The notes beneath the pieces were generated by a model that worked only from the letters and a program-made list of their open reading frames with translations, searched no databases and was not told the DNA's origin. Of a stretch of 64,000 nucleotides of DNA, positions 1 through 8,181 are shown in pieces (within the stretch, counting starts at the first letter, position 1; every line of letters starts with the position of its first letter). Origin of the DNA: Pseudomonas piscis (GTDB lineage: Bacteria; Pseudomonadota; Gammaproteobacteria; Pseudomonadales; Pseudomonadaceae); contig NZ_WHUV01000004.1 of NCBI RefSeq assembly GCF_009380155.1, forward strand, positions 310,001-374,000, given 5' to 3'. The translations under genes and the position numbers were made by a program.

Positions 1-636
1 GAAGCGTCCCTGCATTCTCCTGACAGCGCCTGGGTCGAGCAGACCCTGCGTTCCACTGGTGACGTCAAGCAGTCCAACCTGATTCGCCAGCCCGATGGCA
101 GCGTTGCCTACCTGGTGGATTTCGAAGGTCCGTCCCTGGCGGCCCTGCCTGGGAGCGCCGAAGTGCGTAGCCAGGTCAGCGTCGGCGACAACGCCGAGCT
201 GGTGGAAAACAACGTTCGCTACAACCCGGAAACCAAAGGCTGGCGCCTGACCCTGCGCTTGAAGGTCAAGGACCCGAGCAAGGCCACCGAGCTGCGTGCC
301 GCCCTGGTGCGCGACATCCCGGCAGCCGAGCCGGCCAAGGCCTCGACTCCGAACTCCAGCTCCTCCGTGGCCAAGGCCGACAAGGTCGCCGCCAAGCAAC
401 AGGAGAAGAAAGAGAAGGAAGCCGCTGCCGCGGCGGCCAAACAAGCTGAAGCCAAGCAGCCTGAAGCCAAGCCGGCCAAGGACGCCAAGCATGCCAAGGA
501 CAAGGACGCCAAGGACAAGGATCCTAAAGACGCCAAGCAGCCTGCTGCCGAAGCGGCCCCTGCCACACCGGAACCGGCCAAGACCGAGCAAGTCCTGACC
601 GAGACCTGGAGCTACCAGTTGCCTGCCGATGAGTAA
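1..636 (+). CDS. opgG: Glucans biosynthesis protein G (OpgG/MdoG), 3' part
   Basis: Open from the first base of the window, so only the C-terminal ~211 residues are seen. OpgG is a periplasmic protein needed to make osmoregulated periplasmic glucans together with OpgH. The visible part matches the C-terminal beta-sandwich domain and ends in the family-typical TETWSYQLP tail. Between LRAALVRDIP and that tail sits about 75 residues of Ala/Lys/Asp/Pro low-complexity sequence (roughly bases 335-590) with repeated AK-D units; I read this as a lineage insertion in a surface loop. The stop codon overlaps the opgH start by 8 bases, so the two genes are translationally coupled. Identity is firm from the tail motif and the neighbour. 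Confidence 0.93.
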   Translation, partial: EASLHSPDSAWVEQTLRSTGDVKQSNLIRQPDGSVAYLVDFEGPSLAALPGSAEVRSQVSVGDNAELVENNVRYNPETKGWRLTLRLKVKDPSKATELRAALVRDIPAAEPAKASTPNSSSSVAKADKVAAKQQEKKEKEAAAAAAKQAEAKQPEAKPAKDAKHAKDKDAKDKDPKDAKQPAAEAAPATPEPAKTEQVLTETWSYQLPADE

Positions 637-3199
637 CTCTCAACTACAGCCAGAGTCGCTTGCCGAGTACCTGGCCCACCTGCCCATGTCGGACCAGCAG
701 CGCGCGGAACTCGCGAGCTGCCAGTCCTTCAGCGAGCTGCACCAGCGCCTGTCGTCCAAGGCCTTCGATGAGTCCGCCGATGCCGCCCAGGCCTCGGTGG
801 GCGAGCGCCTGACCCTCAGCACCGCGGCCGAGCTGAACGATGCCGAAATGCTCGCCGTCGACGCCGAGGGGCGTATCTGCCTCAAGGCCGCGCCGCCGAT
901 CCGCCGCACCCGGGTAGTGCCCGAGCCATGGCGCACCAATATCCTGGTGCGTGGCTGGCGGCGCCTGACCGGGCGCACCAACCCACCGGCACCGCCGAAG
1001 GACGAGCGAGTGCTGCCGGCTGCCCGCTGGCGCACCGTCGGTTCGATCCGCCGCTACATCCTGCTGGTGCTGATGCTTGGCCAGACCATCGTCGCCGGCT
1101 GGTACATGAAAGGCATCATGCCGTACCAGGGCTGGGCCTTCGTCGACCTGGAAGAAGTGGCGCACCAGCCGCTGATGCAGACCGCGCAGCAGGTCCTGCC
1201 CTACGCACTGCAGACCAGCATCCTGATTCTGTTCGGCATCCTGTTCTGCTGGGTCTCGGCAGGTTTCTGGACCGCGCTGATGGGCTTCCTGGAACTGCTG
1301 ACCGGTCGCGACAAGTACCGGATCTCCGGCGCCAGCGCCGGCAACGAGCCGATCGCCGAGAATGCGCGCACCGCACTGGTGATGCCGATCTGCAACGAAG
1401 ACGTGCCCCGGGTATTCGCCGGCCTGCGCGCCACCTTCGAGTCGGTGGCGGCCACCGGTGACCTGGATCGTTTCGACTTCTTCGTCCTCAGCGACAGCAA
1501 CGACAGCGATATCTGCGTGGCCGAGCAACAAGCCTGGCTGGATGTCTGCCGCGAGACCAAGGGTTTCGGCAAGATCTTCTACCGTCGCCGTCGCCGCCGT
1601 GTGAAGCGCAAGAGCGGCAACCTCGACGACTTCTGCCGTCGCTGGGGCGGCGACTACAAGTACATGGTGGTACTGGACGCCGACAGCGTGATGAGCGGCG
1701 AATGCCTGACCAGCCTGGTACGCCTGATGGAAGCCACGCCGGACGCGGGGATCATCCAGACCGCGCCCAAGGCCTCGGGGATGGACACCCTGTATGCGCG
1801 CATGCAGCAGTTCGCCACCCGCGTCTATGGTCCGCTGTTCACCGCCGGCCTGCACTTCTGGCAGTTGGGTGAGTCCCACTACTGGGGCCATAACGCGATC
1901 ATCCGCATGAAGCCGTTCATCGAGCACTGCGCCCTGGCGCCGTTGCCGGGCAAGGGCGCGTTCGCCGGTGCGATCCTCTCCCACGACTTCGTCGAAGCCG
2001 CGTTGATGCGCCGTGCCGGCTGGGGCGTGTGGATCGCCTACGACCTGCCGGGCAGCTATGAAGAGCTGCCGCCGAACCTGCTGGATGAGCTCAAGCGCGA
2101 CCGCCGCTGGTGCCACGGCAACCTGATGAACTTCCGCCTGTTCCTGGTCAAGGGCATGCACCCGGTGCACCGCGCGGTGTTCCTCACCGGGGTGATGTCG
2201 TACCTGTCGGCGCCGTTGTGGTTCTTCTTCCTGGTGCTGTCCACGGCCCTGCTGGCGGTCAACACGCTGATGGAGCCGCAGTACTTCCTCGAGCCGCGGC
2301 AGCTGTATCCGCTGTGGCCGCAGTGGCATCCGGACAAGGCCATCGCGCTGTTCTCCACCACCATCGTGCTGTTGTTCCTGCCCAAGCTGCTCAGCATCAT
2401 TTTGATCTGGGCCAAGGGCGCCAAGGAGTTCGGTGGCAAGTTCAAGGTGACCCTGTCGATGCTCCTGGAGATGCTGTTCTCCATGCTGCTGGCGCCGGTG
2501 CGGATGATCTTCCACACCCGCTTCGTGCTGGCCGCGTTCCTCGGCTGGGCGGCGACCTGGAACTCGCCACAGCGTGACGACGACTCCACCCCCTGGAGCG
2601 AGGCGGTGCGCCGCCATGGCCCGCAGACCCTGCTGGGCTTCTGCTGGGCGCTGCTGGTGATCTGGCTGAACCCCAGCTTCCTCTGGTGGCTGGTGCCGAT
2701 CGTCGGTTCGCTGATGCTGTCGATCCCGGTGTCGGTGATCTCCAGCCGCGTCGGCCTGGGCCTGAAGTCCCGTGACGAGAACCTGTTCCTGATCCCCGAG
2801 GAATATGCACCGCCCCAGGCGTTGCTGGCCACGGACCAGTACACCCACGAGAACCGCTGGCACGCGCTCAACGACGGCTTCATCCGGGCCGTGGTGGATC
2901 CGCAGCAGAACGCCCTGGCTTGTGCCCTGGCCACTTCCCGCCATGCCCAGGCCGAGCCGATCGAGTGGCTGCGCCAGGAGCGCGTACGCCATGCCCTCAA
3001 GGTCGGTCCTGCGGCCCTGAACAACAGCGAGCGCCTGGCGCTGTTGAGCGATCCGGTGGCCCTGGGTCGCCTGCACCAGCTGGTCTGGAGCGAAGGCCAC
3101 AGCCAATGGCTGGGTGCCTGGCGCGAGTCGGTGAGCGCCGATCCCCATGCCCCGCTGTTGCCGTTGCAGCCGCTAGCCGCGACGCCACAACCGGCGTGA
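629..3199 (+). CDS. opgH: Glucosyltransferase OpgH (MdoH)
   Basis: Inner-membrane GT2-family beta-glucosyltransferase (856 aa; E. coli is about 850) that polymerises glucose from UDP-glucose for osmoregulated periplasmic glucans. A cytoplasmic N-terminal part is followed by two membrane segments (about residues 138-160 and 193-216), then the catalytic domain with the Asp motifs SDSND and VLDADS (Asp near 350) and the R-RRW motif near 490 (RDRRWCHGN), then several C-terminal membrane helices (from about 515). The ATG overlaps the opgG stop by 8 bases, so this is the second gene of an opgGH operon. A strong hairpin terminator follows directly after the stop codon. Confidence 0.96.
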   Translation: MSNSQLQPESLAEYLAHLPMSDQQRAELASCQSFSELHQRLSSKAFDESADAAQASVGERLTLSTAAELNDAEMLAVDAEGRICLKAAPPIRRTRVVPEPWRTNILVRGWRRLTGRTNPPAPPKDERVLPAARWRTVGSIRRYILLVLMLGQTIVAGWYMKGIMPYQGWAFVDLEEVAHQPLMQTAQQVLPYALQTSILILFGILFCWVSAGFWTALMGFLELLTGRDKYRISGASAGNEPIAENARTALVMPICNEDVPRVFAGLRATFESVAATGDLDRFDFFVLSDSNDSDICVAEQQAWLDVCRETKGFGKIFYRRRRRRVKRKSGNLDDFCRRWGGDYKYMVVLDADSVMSGECLTSLVRLMEATPDAGIIQTAPKASGMDTLYARMQQFATRVYGPLFTAGLHFWQLGESHYWGHNAIIRMKPFIEHCALAPLPGKGAFAGAILSHDFVEAALMRRAGWGVWIAYDLPGSYEELPPNLLDELKRDRRWCHGNLMNFRLFLVKGMHPVHRAVFLTGVMSYLSAPLWFFFLVLSTALLAVNTLMEPQYFLEPRQLYPLWPQWHPDKAIALFSTTIVLLFLPKLLSIILIWAKGAKEFGGKFKVTLSMLLEMLFSMLLAPVRMIFHTRFVLAAFLGWAATWNSPQRDDDSTPWSEAVRRHGPQTLLGFCWALLVIWLNPSFLWWLVPIVGSLMLSIPVSVISSRVGLGLKSRDENLFLIPEEYAPPQALLATDQYTHENRWHALNDGFIRAVVDPQQNALACALATSRHAQAEPIEWLRQERVRHALKVGPAALNNSERLALLSDPVALGRLHQLVWSEGHSQWLGAWRESVSADPHAPLLPLQPLAATPQPA

Positions 3200-3203
3200 T
3201 GCC

Positions 3204-3236
3204 AACGCCCCCGGGTTCATGCCCGGGGGCGTTTTG
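3204..3236 (+). terminator. Intrinsic terminator after opgH
   Basis: Perfect 12-bp inverted repeat (AACGCCCCCGGG / CCCGGGGGCGTT) with a 6-base loop, followed by a T-rich stretch, starting 4 bases after the opgH stop. Confidence 0.9.
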
Positions 3237-3286
3237 CTTTCTGCACCCCCGCTCATCCCCGGCGCTTTCGTCCGACAATAAAAACC

Positions 3287-3314
3287 TTGTGCAAATACCC
3301 GAGTGCGTTAGCAT
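3287..3314 (+). promoter_or_regulatory. Possible sigma-70 promoter of the amino-acid ABC transporter
   Basis: A -35-like TTGTGC at 3287-3292 and a -10-like TAGCAT at 3309-3314 are separated by 16 bases, about 110 bases upstream of the binding-protein gene and downstream of the opgH terminator. Both hexamers deviate from consensus, so this is a candidate only. Confidence 0.35.
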
Positions 3315-3426
3315 CGCACCCGCAAATTTCTGTGCGTGATCGACCACGACCTGGTATCCGAAGGTTCGCCAACAATGGACTGCGACGCGCAGACACCACA
3401 ATAAAATGGCTTTCAGGGGACTTGAG

Positions 3427-4224
3427 ATGAAGAAGTATTTTTCGCTGCTGCTGGCGGGGGCCGCAGCCATGCTGGCGGTCAGCACGGCCCAGGCCGGCGC
3501 CATCGACGACGCGGTCAAGCGTGGATCGCTGAAGGTGGGCATGGACCCGACCTACATGCCGTTCCAGATGACCAACAAGCGCGGCGAGATCATCGGTTTC
3601 GAAGTCGATCTGCTCAAGGCCATGGCCAAGTCCATGGGGGTCAAGCTGGAGATGGTCTCCACCGGCTACGACGGCATCATCCCGGCCCTGCTCACCGACA
3701 AGTTCGACATGATCGGCAGCGGCATGACCCTGACCCAGGAGCGCAACCTGCGCCTGAACTTCAGTGAGCCCTTCATCGTGGTCGGCCAGACCCTGCTGAT
3801 CCGCAAGGACCTGGAAGGCACCATCAAGTCCTACAAGGACCTGAACAGCGCCGACTACCGCATCACCTCCAAGCTGGGCACCACCGGGGAAATGGTCGCC
3901 AAGAAGCTGATCGCCAAGGCCAAGTACCACGGTTACGACAACGAGCAGGAAGCGGTGCTGGACGTGGTCAATGGCAAGGCCGACGCCTTCATCTATGACG
4001 CCCCGTACAACGTGGTGGCGGTCAACAAGGTCGGCAACGGCAAGCTGGTATTCCTCGACAAGCCGTTCACCTACGAGCCGCTGGCCTTCGGCCTGAAGAA
4101 GGGCGACTACGACAGCATCAACTTCATCAACAACTTCCTGCACCAGATCCACGAAGACGGGACCTACGATCGGATCCACGACAAGTGGTTCAAGAGTTCC
4201 GAGTGGCTCAAGGACATGGAATAA
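3427..4224 (+). CDS. Amino-acid ABC transporter, periplasmic substrate-binding protein
   Basis: 265 aa. A signal peptide (MKK, hydrophobic core, cleavage after AQA near residue 23) is followed by a family-3 polar amino-acid binding domain (PBP2 fold) with the usual IIGFEVDLLKAMAK and KLGTTGE segments. The ATG at 3427 is preferred over an upstream in-frame ATG (3406) because AGGGGA lies just before it and the signal peptide starts there. It is followed by a permease and an ATPase gene on the same strand, making a complete importer. The ligand cannot be named from sequence; a polar or acidic amino acid is the family expectation. Confidence 0.9.
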   Translation: MKKYFSLLLAGAAAMLAVSTAQAGAIDDAVKRGSLKVGMDPTYMPFQMTNKRGEIIGFEVDLLKAMAKSMGVKLEMVSTGYDGIIPALLTDKFDMIGSGMTLTQERNLRLNFSEPFIVVGQTLLIRKDLEGTIKSYKDLNSADYRITSKLGTTGEMVAKKLIAKAKYHGYDNEQEAVLDVVNGKADAFIYDAPYNVVAVNKVGNGKLVFLDKPFTYEPLAFGLKKGDYDSINFINNFLHQIHEDGTYDRIHDKWFKSSEWLKDME

Positions 4225-4247
4225 CACTCGCTCACCCAGACCGGGCT

Positions 4248-4325
4248 GCCCCGCTTGCGGGCAAGCCTCGTTTCTACAGGTTTGCGCAATCCATGTAGGA
4301 GCGAGGCTTGCCGGCGAAGGCGGTG
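4248..4325. repeat. REP-type inverted pair between binding protein and permease genes
   Basis: Two inverted REP-like units: GGCAAGCCTCG with TCTACA on the left (4260-4278) and TGTAGGAGCGAGGCTTGCC on the right (4294-4312) share an 11-base inverted core, the doublet (REPIN/BIME) arrangement seen in fluorescent pseudomonads. It sits inside the transporter operon and could fold into a stable stem that gives the binding protein more mRNA than the permease. Confidence 0.8.
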
Positions 4326-4361
4326 TCCCTGGCGACCCAGCATTCGGAATCCGCAAACCCA

Positions 4362-5321
4362 ATGAAACAGAACAAAGCCCAATGGCCCTGGCACGTGTTG
4401 ACCGTGCTGGTGCTGGTCGGCCTGGCTGGCGCCCTGTACTACGCCACCTCGCTGATGTCCTATGAATGGCGCTGGAACCGCGTTCCGCAGTACTTCGCCT
4501 ACCAGGCCGAGGAGTCCCAGCGCGCGGCCGAGATCTCCACCGTCGCCGAGGTGGTGCGCAAGGGCGGCAAGGCTGAAGTCACCCTCAAGGGCGACTCTGG
4601 CAATGAGCAGCACCTGAGCGTCGACGAGAGCAGCCTGCAGGTGGCCAGCGGCGACGACGTGGCCGAGTGCGATGTGGTCGGGGTGACCCGGCATTGGGCG
4701 GCGGGGCCGTTGTTGTGGGGCTTGTGGACCACTCTGTGGCTGTCGGTGGTGTCCGGCGTGCTGGGCTTGATGATCGGCCTGGCCACCGGCCTGTGCCGGC
4801 TGTCCAGCAACCCGACCCTGCGTGACCTGGCGACCCTCTATGTCGAGTTGGTGCGCGGCACGCCGCTGCTGGTACAGATATTCATCTTCTATTTCTTCAT
4901 CGGTACGGTGCTCAACCTGTCCCGGGAGTTCGCCGGGATCGCCGCGCTGTCACTGTTCACAGGGGCCTATGTGGCGGAAATCGTCCGTGCCGGGGTGCAG
5001 TCCATTGCCCGTGGGCAGAACGAGGCGGCTCGCTCCCTGGGCCTGAGCGCCGGCCAGTCGATGCGCCATGTGGTGCTGCCCCAGGCCTTCAAGCGAGTGT
5101 TACCGCCGCTGGCCGGGCAGTTCATCAGCCTGGTCAAGGACACTTCGCTGGTGTCGGTGATCGCCATCACCGAGTTGCTCAAGAGCGGCCGGGAAGTCAT
5201 CACCACTTCGTTTTCGCCGTTCGAGATCCTGTTCTGCGTGGCGGCCCTGTACCTGTTGATCAACCTGCCGCTGTCGAAGATGGCCAGCCGGCTTGAGCGG
5301 AGGCTCGCGCAAAGTGATTGA
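4362..5321 (+). CDS. Amino-acid ABC transporter permease with N-terminal extracytoplasmic insert
   Basis: 319 aa from the ATG at 4362; a TTG 54 bases further up is in frame but lies in the REP repeat. One membrane helix (about residues 9-28) is followed by about 80 soluble residues that should face the periplasm, then the standard HisM/GlnP-type permease core. The core carries the EAA loop ARSLGLSAGQSMRHVVLPQA that contacts the ATPase. Typical permeases of this family are about 220-250 aa, so the N-terminal helix plus soluble segment is an addition. No clear Shine-Dalgarno precedes the start. The stop overlaps the ATPase gene by 8 bases. Confidence 0.88.
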   Translation: MKQNKAQWPWHVLTVLVLVGLAGALYYATSLMSYEWRWNRVPQYFAYQAEESQRAAEISTVAEVVRKGGKAEVTLKGDSGNEQHLSVDESSLQVASGDDVAECDVVGVTRHWAAGPLLWGLWTTLWLSVVSGVLGLMIGLATGLCRLSSNPTLRDLATLYVELVRGTPLLVQIFIFYFFIGTVLNLSREFAGIAALSLFTGAYVAEIVRAGVQSIARGQNEAARSLGLSAGQSMRHVVLPQAFKRVLPPLAGQFISLVKDTSLVSVIAITELLKSGREVITTSFSPFEILFCVAALYLLINLPLSKMASRLERRLAQSD

Positions 5322-6048
5322 AGTTCGCGATCTGGTAAAAGTCTTCGATACCCGTGGCCAAGTGGTGCGCGCGGTGGATAACGTCACCACCCAGGTGGCC
5401 AAGGGTGAAGTGCTGGTGGTGATCGGGCCGTCCGGCTCCGGCAAGTCGACCTTCCTGCGTTGCCTCAACGGCCTGGAGACCTTCGACTCCGGTTCGGTGA
5501 GCATCGATGGCCTGCAACTGGCCGATCCCAAGACCGATGTGAACGCCTATCGCCGCGAGGTGGGCATGGTGTTCCAGCACTTCAACCTGTTCCCGCACAT
5601 GACCGTGCTGGACAACCTCTGCCTGGCGCAGAAGGTGGTGCGCAAGCGCGGCAAGCAGGAACGCGAGGCCAAGGCCCTGGCCTTGCTGGAGAAGGTCGGC
5701 ATTGCGCAGAAGGCCCACGAGTTCCCCTCGCGATTGTCCGGCGGCCAGCAACAGCGGGTGGCAATCGCCCGGGCCCTGGCCATGGAGCCCAAGGTGATGC
5801 TGTTCGACGAGCCGACCTCGGCCCTGGACCCGGAGATGGTCGGCGAGGTGCTGGATGTAATGAAGACCCTGGCCGTGGAAGGCATGACCATGGTCTGCGT
5901 GACCCATGAAATGGGCTTTGCCCGGGAAGTGGCGGATCGGGTGCTGTTCTTCGATCACGGCAAGCTGCTGGAAGATGCCGCGCCCGAGGTGTTCTTCAGC
6001 GCCCCCCGGGACCCCCGGGCCCAGGCCTTCCTGCGCCAGGTCCTGTAG
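5314..6048 (+). CDS. Amino-acid ABC transporter ATP-binding protein (GlnQ/HisP type)
   Basis: 244 aa, normal for the family. Walker A GPSGSGKST at residues 38-46, signature LSGGQQQRVA, Walker B VMLFDEPTSALDPE and the switch His in THEMGF are all present, so it should be an active ATPase powering the permease. I chose the GTG at 5314 (CGGAGG lies 10 bases upstream) over an in-frame TTG at 5293; this gives the usual MIEVRDLVK start. It overlaps the permease stop by 8 bases and is the last gene of the transporter operon. Confidence 0.93.
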   Translation: MIEVRDLVKVFDTRGQVVRAVDNVTTQVAKGEVLVVIGPSGSGKSTFLRCLNGLETFDSGSVSIDGLQLADPKTDVNAYRREVGMVFQHFNLFPHMTVLDNLCLAQKVVRKRGKQEREAKALALLEKVGIAQKAHEFPSRLSGGQQQRVAIARALAMEPKVMLFDEPTSALDPEMVGEVLDVMKTLAVEGMTMVCVTHEMGFAREVADRVLFFDHGKLLEDAAPEVFFSAPRDPRAQAFLRQVL

Positions 6049-6065
6049 CCGGCCTTGTAATCGCT

Positions 6066-6126
6066 GGAAGGCCCACAGGGCCTTCCAACGGACGATCCGC
6101 CCCGCAGGCTCCTTAACAGCCTGCGG
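6066..6126. terminator. Two hairpins between convergent transporter and chemoreceptor genes
   Basis: GGAAGGCCC-ACA-GGGCCTTCC (6066-6086) and CCGCAGGCT-7-AGCCTGCGG (6102-6126) are perfect 9-bp stems in the 90-base convergent gap. Neither has a long T-run, but their position fits transcription ends for the two converging genes. Confidence 0.5.
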
Positions 6127-6138
6127 CAGCCACGCGGG

Positions 6139-8055
6139 TCAGACCTTGAAGCGTCCCACCAGGCTTTGCAGGTGAATCCCCAGGCGCGCCAGTTCGGCGC
6201 TCGAAGAGGCGGTCTCCTCGCTGGCCGACGACGTCTGCTCGGAGACGTCGCGTACATTCAAGACGCTGCGATTGATCTCTTCGGCCACCGCGCTCTGTTG
6301 CTCCGCCGCTGCGGCGATCTGCTGGTTCATCGCCTGGATCGCCGAGACGGTGCGGGTGATGTTGTCCAGCGAGCCGCCAGCCCGGCGCGTCAGCTCGACG
6401 CTGCTGTCGGTGAGATTGCGGCTGGTGTCCAGGGTGCTGGCCACCTGCTGCGTGCCGTTCTGCAGGCTGACGATCAGCTCGGCGATCTCCTCGGTCGATT
6501 GCTGGGTACGCTGGGCCAGGCTACGCACTTCGTCGGCCACCACGGCGAAGCCCCGTCCTGCCTCGCCGGCCCGGGCGGCCTCGATGGCGGCGTTGAGGGC
6601 CAGCAGGTTGGTCTGTTGGGCCACTGACTTGATCACGTCCAGGACGCTGCCGATCTTGTCGCTCTCTTGCTTGAGCTGGCCCATGGCTTCGGTGGAGTGA
6701 CTCACCTCACTGGCCAGGCGCTCGATCTGGGCGATGGCCTCGTTGACCACCCGGTCGCCCTCGCGGGCCTGCTGGTCGGCGGCCACGGCCGCTTCGGAGG
6801 CTTCCTCGGCGTTGCGCGCCACCTCTTGCACGGTGGCGGCCATCTCGTTCATGGCCGTGGCCACCTGGTCGGTCTCGACCTTCTGGCTGTTGACCCCGGC
6901 GCTGGTCTGTTCGGTAACCGCCGATAGCTGTTCGGCGGCGCTGGCGATCTGGGTCACGCCGTCGCTGATGCCGCCGATCAACTCCCGCAGGCCCTGGGTC
7001 ATGCGCTGCATGGCCTTCTGCAACTGGCCCAGCTCGTCGCGCCGGTCCACTGCCAGGTTCTGGCTCAGGTCGCCAGCGGCCACGCGCTCGGCGGCTTTGA
7101 GGGTCTGTTGCAAAGGCAGGTTGATCTGCCGGGTGATGGCCCAGGCGGCGATCAGGCCGAAGACCAGGGCCAGCACCGTGGCGATCAACAGCGTGCTGCG
7201 GGCCTGGCTGGCATCGGCGTCACGCTTGTGGGTCTGTTCGACGGTCAGTTGCTTGCTCAGGTCCATCAGGCGATCGCCCTGGGCGGCCATGCGCTTGAGG
7301 GCATCGGCACTGGCCTGCTCGGCGTCGCTGAAGGCGCTGACGGCGGCACGATAGGCCTTGAGCGAGTCGCTGGCCTGCTGCAGGTTGGCGATGTGCTGCT
7401 CCGGCAGCCGGGACGGCAGGCTGGCCAGGTTGCCGAGGGCATTGTCGATGGCATCCAGGGCGGGTTGCCGGGCGTCGGCCTTGCCGCTGTAGGTGTAGCC
7501 ACGCACCTGGAAGCGTGCCTGCTGGATCAGCTTGGACAGGTCGATGACGCTATTGAACTGGGCCACGCTATCGCCTTGCAGCAGCGATTTCTCGACCTCG
7601 GCCACCCGGGCCACGGCGTTGTCCGCGGTGGCACCGAGCTGGGAGCGGGCGGTCTCGCGGCTGGCGGTGGCGCGGGTCATGTCGGTGAAGGCCTTCTGGT
7701 ACTCGGCCACGGCATCCACCTGCTGGTCCACCAGGGCGATGCTTCCAGGTTGCTGCAGCTTGCCGCGGACCGCGCGCAGGCCTTCGTCGAGTTGCTTGAG
7801 CATGTCGCTGACCGCGGCGGGACCTTGCTCGCCATGGTTCATCTCGTAGCTGAGGCGGGCGATGCGCAGGTCCTTGGTCATGGCATTGAGCAAGGAGATA
7901 TTGCCTAGCTTGTCGCCGCGATCGATCACCCGGGACAGGCCGTTCCAGCCGGTGGCGGTGATCAGCAGGGTCAGCAACAGCACCAGGCCGAAGCCGATGC
8001 CAAGCTTGCGGCTGACACTCACATTCCCCAAGTTTCTGGCTAGCCAACGGTACAT
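6139..8055 (-). CDS. Methyl-accepting chemotaxis protein with HBM-type sensor domain
   Basis: 638 aa. TM1 (about 18-38), an all-helical periplasmic region of about 250 residues, TM2 (about 288-309), HAMP (about 310-362), then the methyl-accepting signalling hairpin whose conserved tip reads NAAIEAARAGEAGRGFAVVA. The long helical sensor is the size of the bimodular HBM domain rather than a short four-helix bundle. Position next to opgGH and rsmE matches P. aeruginosa PA5072 (McpK, an alpha-ketoglutarate HBM receptor) as I recall the map, so a dicarboxylate or TCA intermediate is a plausible ligand; that is inference. No C-terminal CheR-tethering pentapeptide is seen. A GGGAG Shine-Dalgarno precedes the ATG. 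Confidence 0.92.
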   Translation of the reverse strand: MYRWLARNLGNVSVSRKLGIGFGLVLLLTLLITATGWNGLSRVIDRGDKLGNISLLNAMTKDLRIARLSYEMNHGEQGPAAVSDMLKQLDEGLRAVRGKLQQPGSIALVDQQVDAVAEYQKAFTDMTRATASRETARSQLGATADNAVARVAEVEKSLLQGDSVAQFNSVIDLSKLIQQARFQVRGYTYSGKADARQPALDAIDNALGNLASLPSRLPEQHIANLQQASDSLKAYRAAVSAFSDAEQASADALKRMAAQGDRLMDLSKQLTVEQTHKRDADASQARSTLLIATVLALVFGLIAAWAITRQINLPLQQTLKAAERVAAGDLSQNLAVDRRDELGQLQKAMQRMTQGLRELIGGISDGVTQIASAAEQLSAVTEQTSAGVNSQKVETDQVATAMNEMAATVQEVARNAEEASEAAVAADQQAREGDRVVNEAIAQIERLASEVSHSTEAMGQLKQESDKIGSVLDVIKSVAQQTNLLALNAAIEAARAGEAGRGFAVVADEVRSLAQRTQQSTEEIAELIVSLQNGTQQVASTLDTSRNLTDSSVELTRRAGGSLDNITRTVSAIQAMNQQIAAAAEQQSAVAEEINRSVLNVRDVSEQTSSASEETASSSAELARLGIHLQSLVGRFKV

Positions 8056-8096
8056 GCTGCGAACTCCCTCTTTAGCGGTTTGGGCTTAACCATAGG

Positions 8097-8119
8097 CTAT
8101 CGGCGGGAGCAGGGTTTTA
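8097..8119 (-). promoter_or_regulatory. Possible FliA (sigma-28) -10 element upstream of the chemoreceptor
   Basis: On the minus strand GCCGATAG (8104-8097) matches 7 of 8 bases of the flagellar sigma-28 -10 element, about 40 bases before the chemoreceptor start. A TAAA lies 11 bases upstream rather than the usual 15, so the match is partial. Confidence 0.35.
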
Positions 8120-8156
8120 CTACAGCTGACTGGCGGGTTGCCACTACGACCGCAAA

Positions 8157-8172
8157 GTCCGGCTGGCCGGAC
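8157..8172 (-). terminator. Hairpin just after rsmE
   Basis: GTCCGGC-TG-GCCGGAC, 9 bases beyond the rsmE stop, followed on the minus strand by a short T-run. It could end the his-tat-rsmE transcript, but the stem is short. Confidence 0.4.
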
Positions 8173-8181
8173 CCTGGCGGT

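Noticed and set aside
644..3148. 834-codon open frame opposite opgH
   Set aside because: Shadow of opgH; Gln/His-rich non-protein-like composition.
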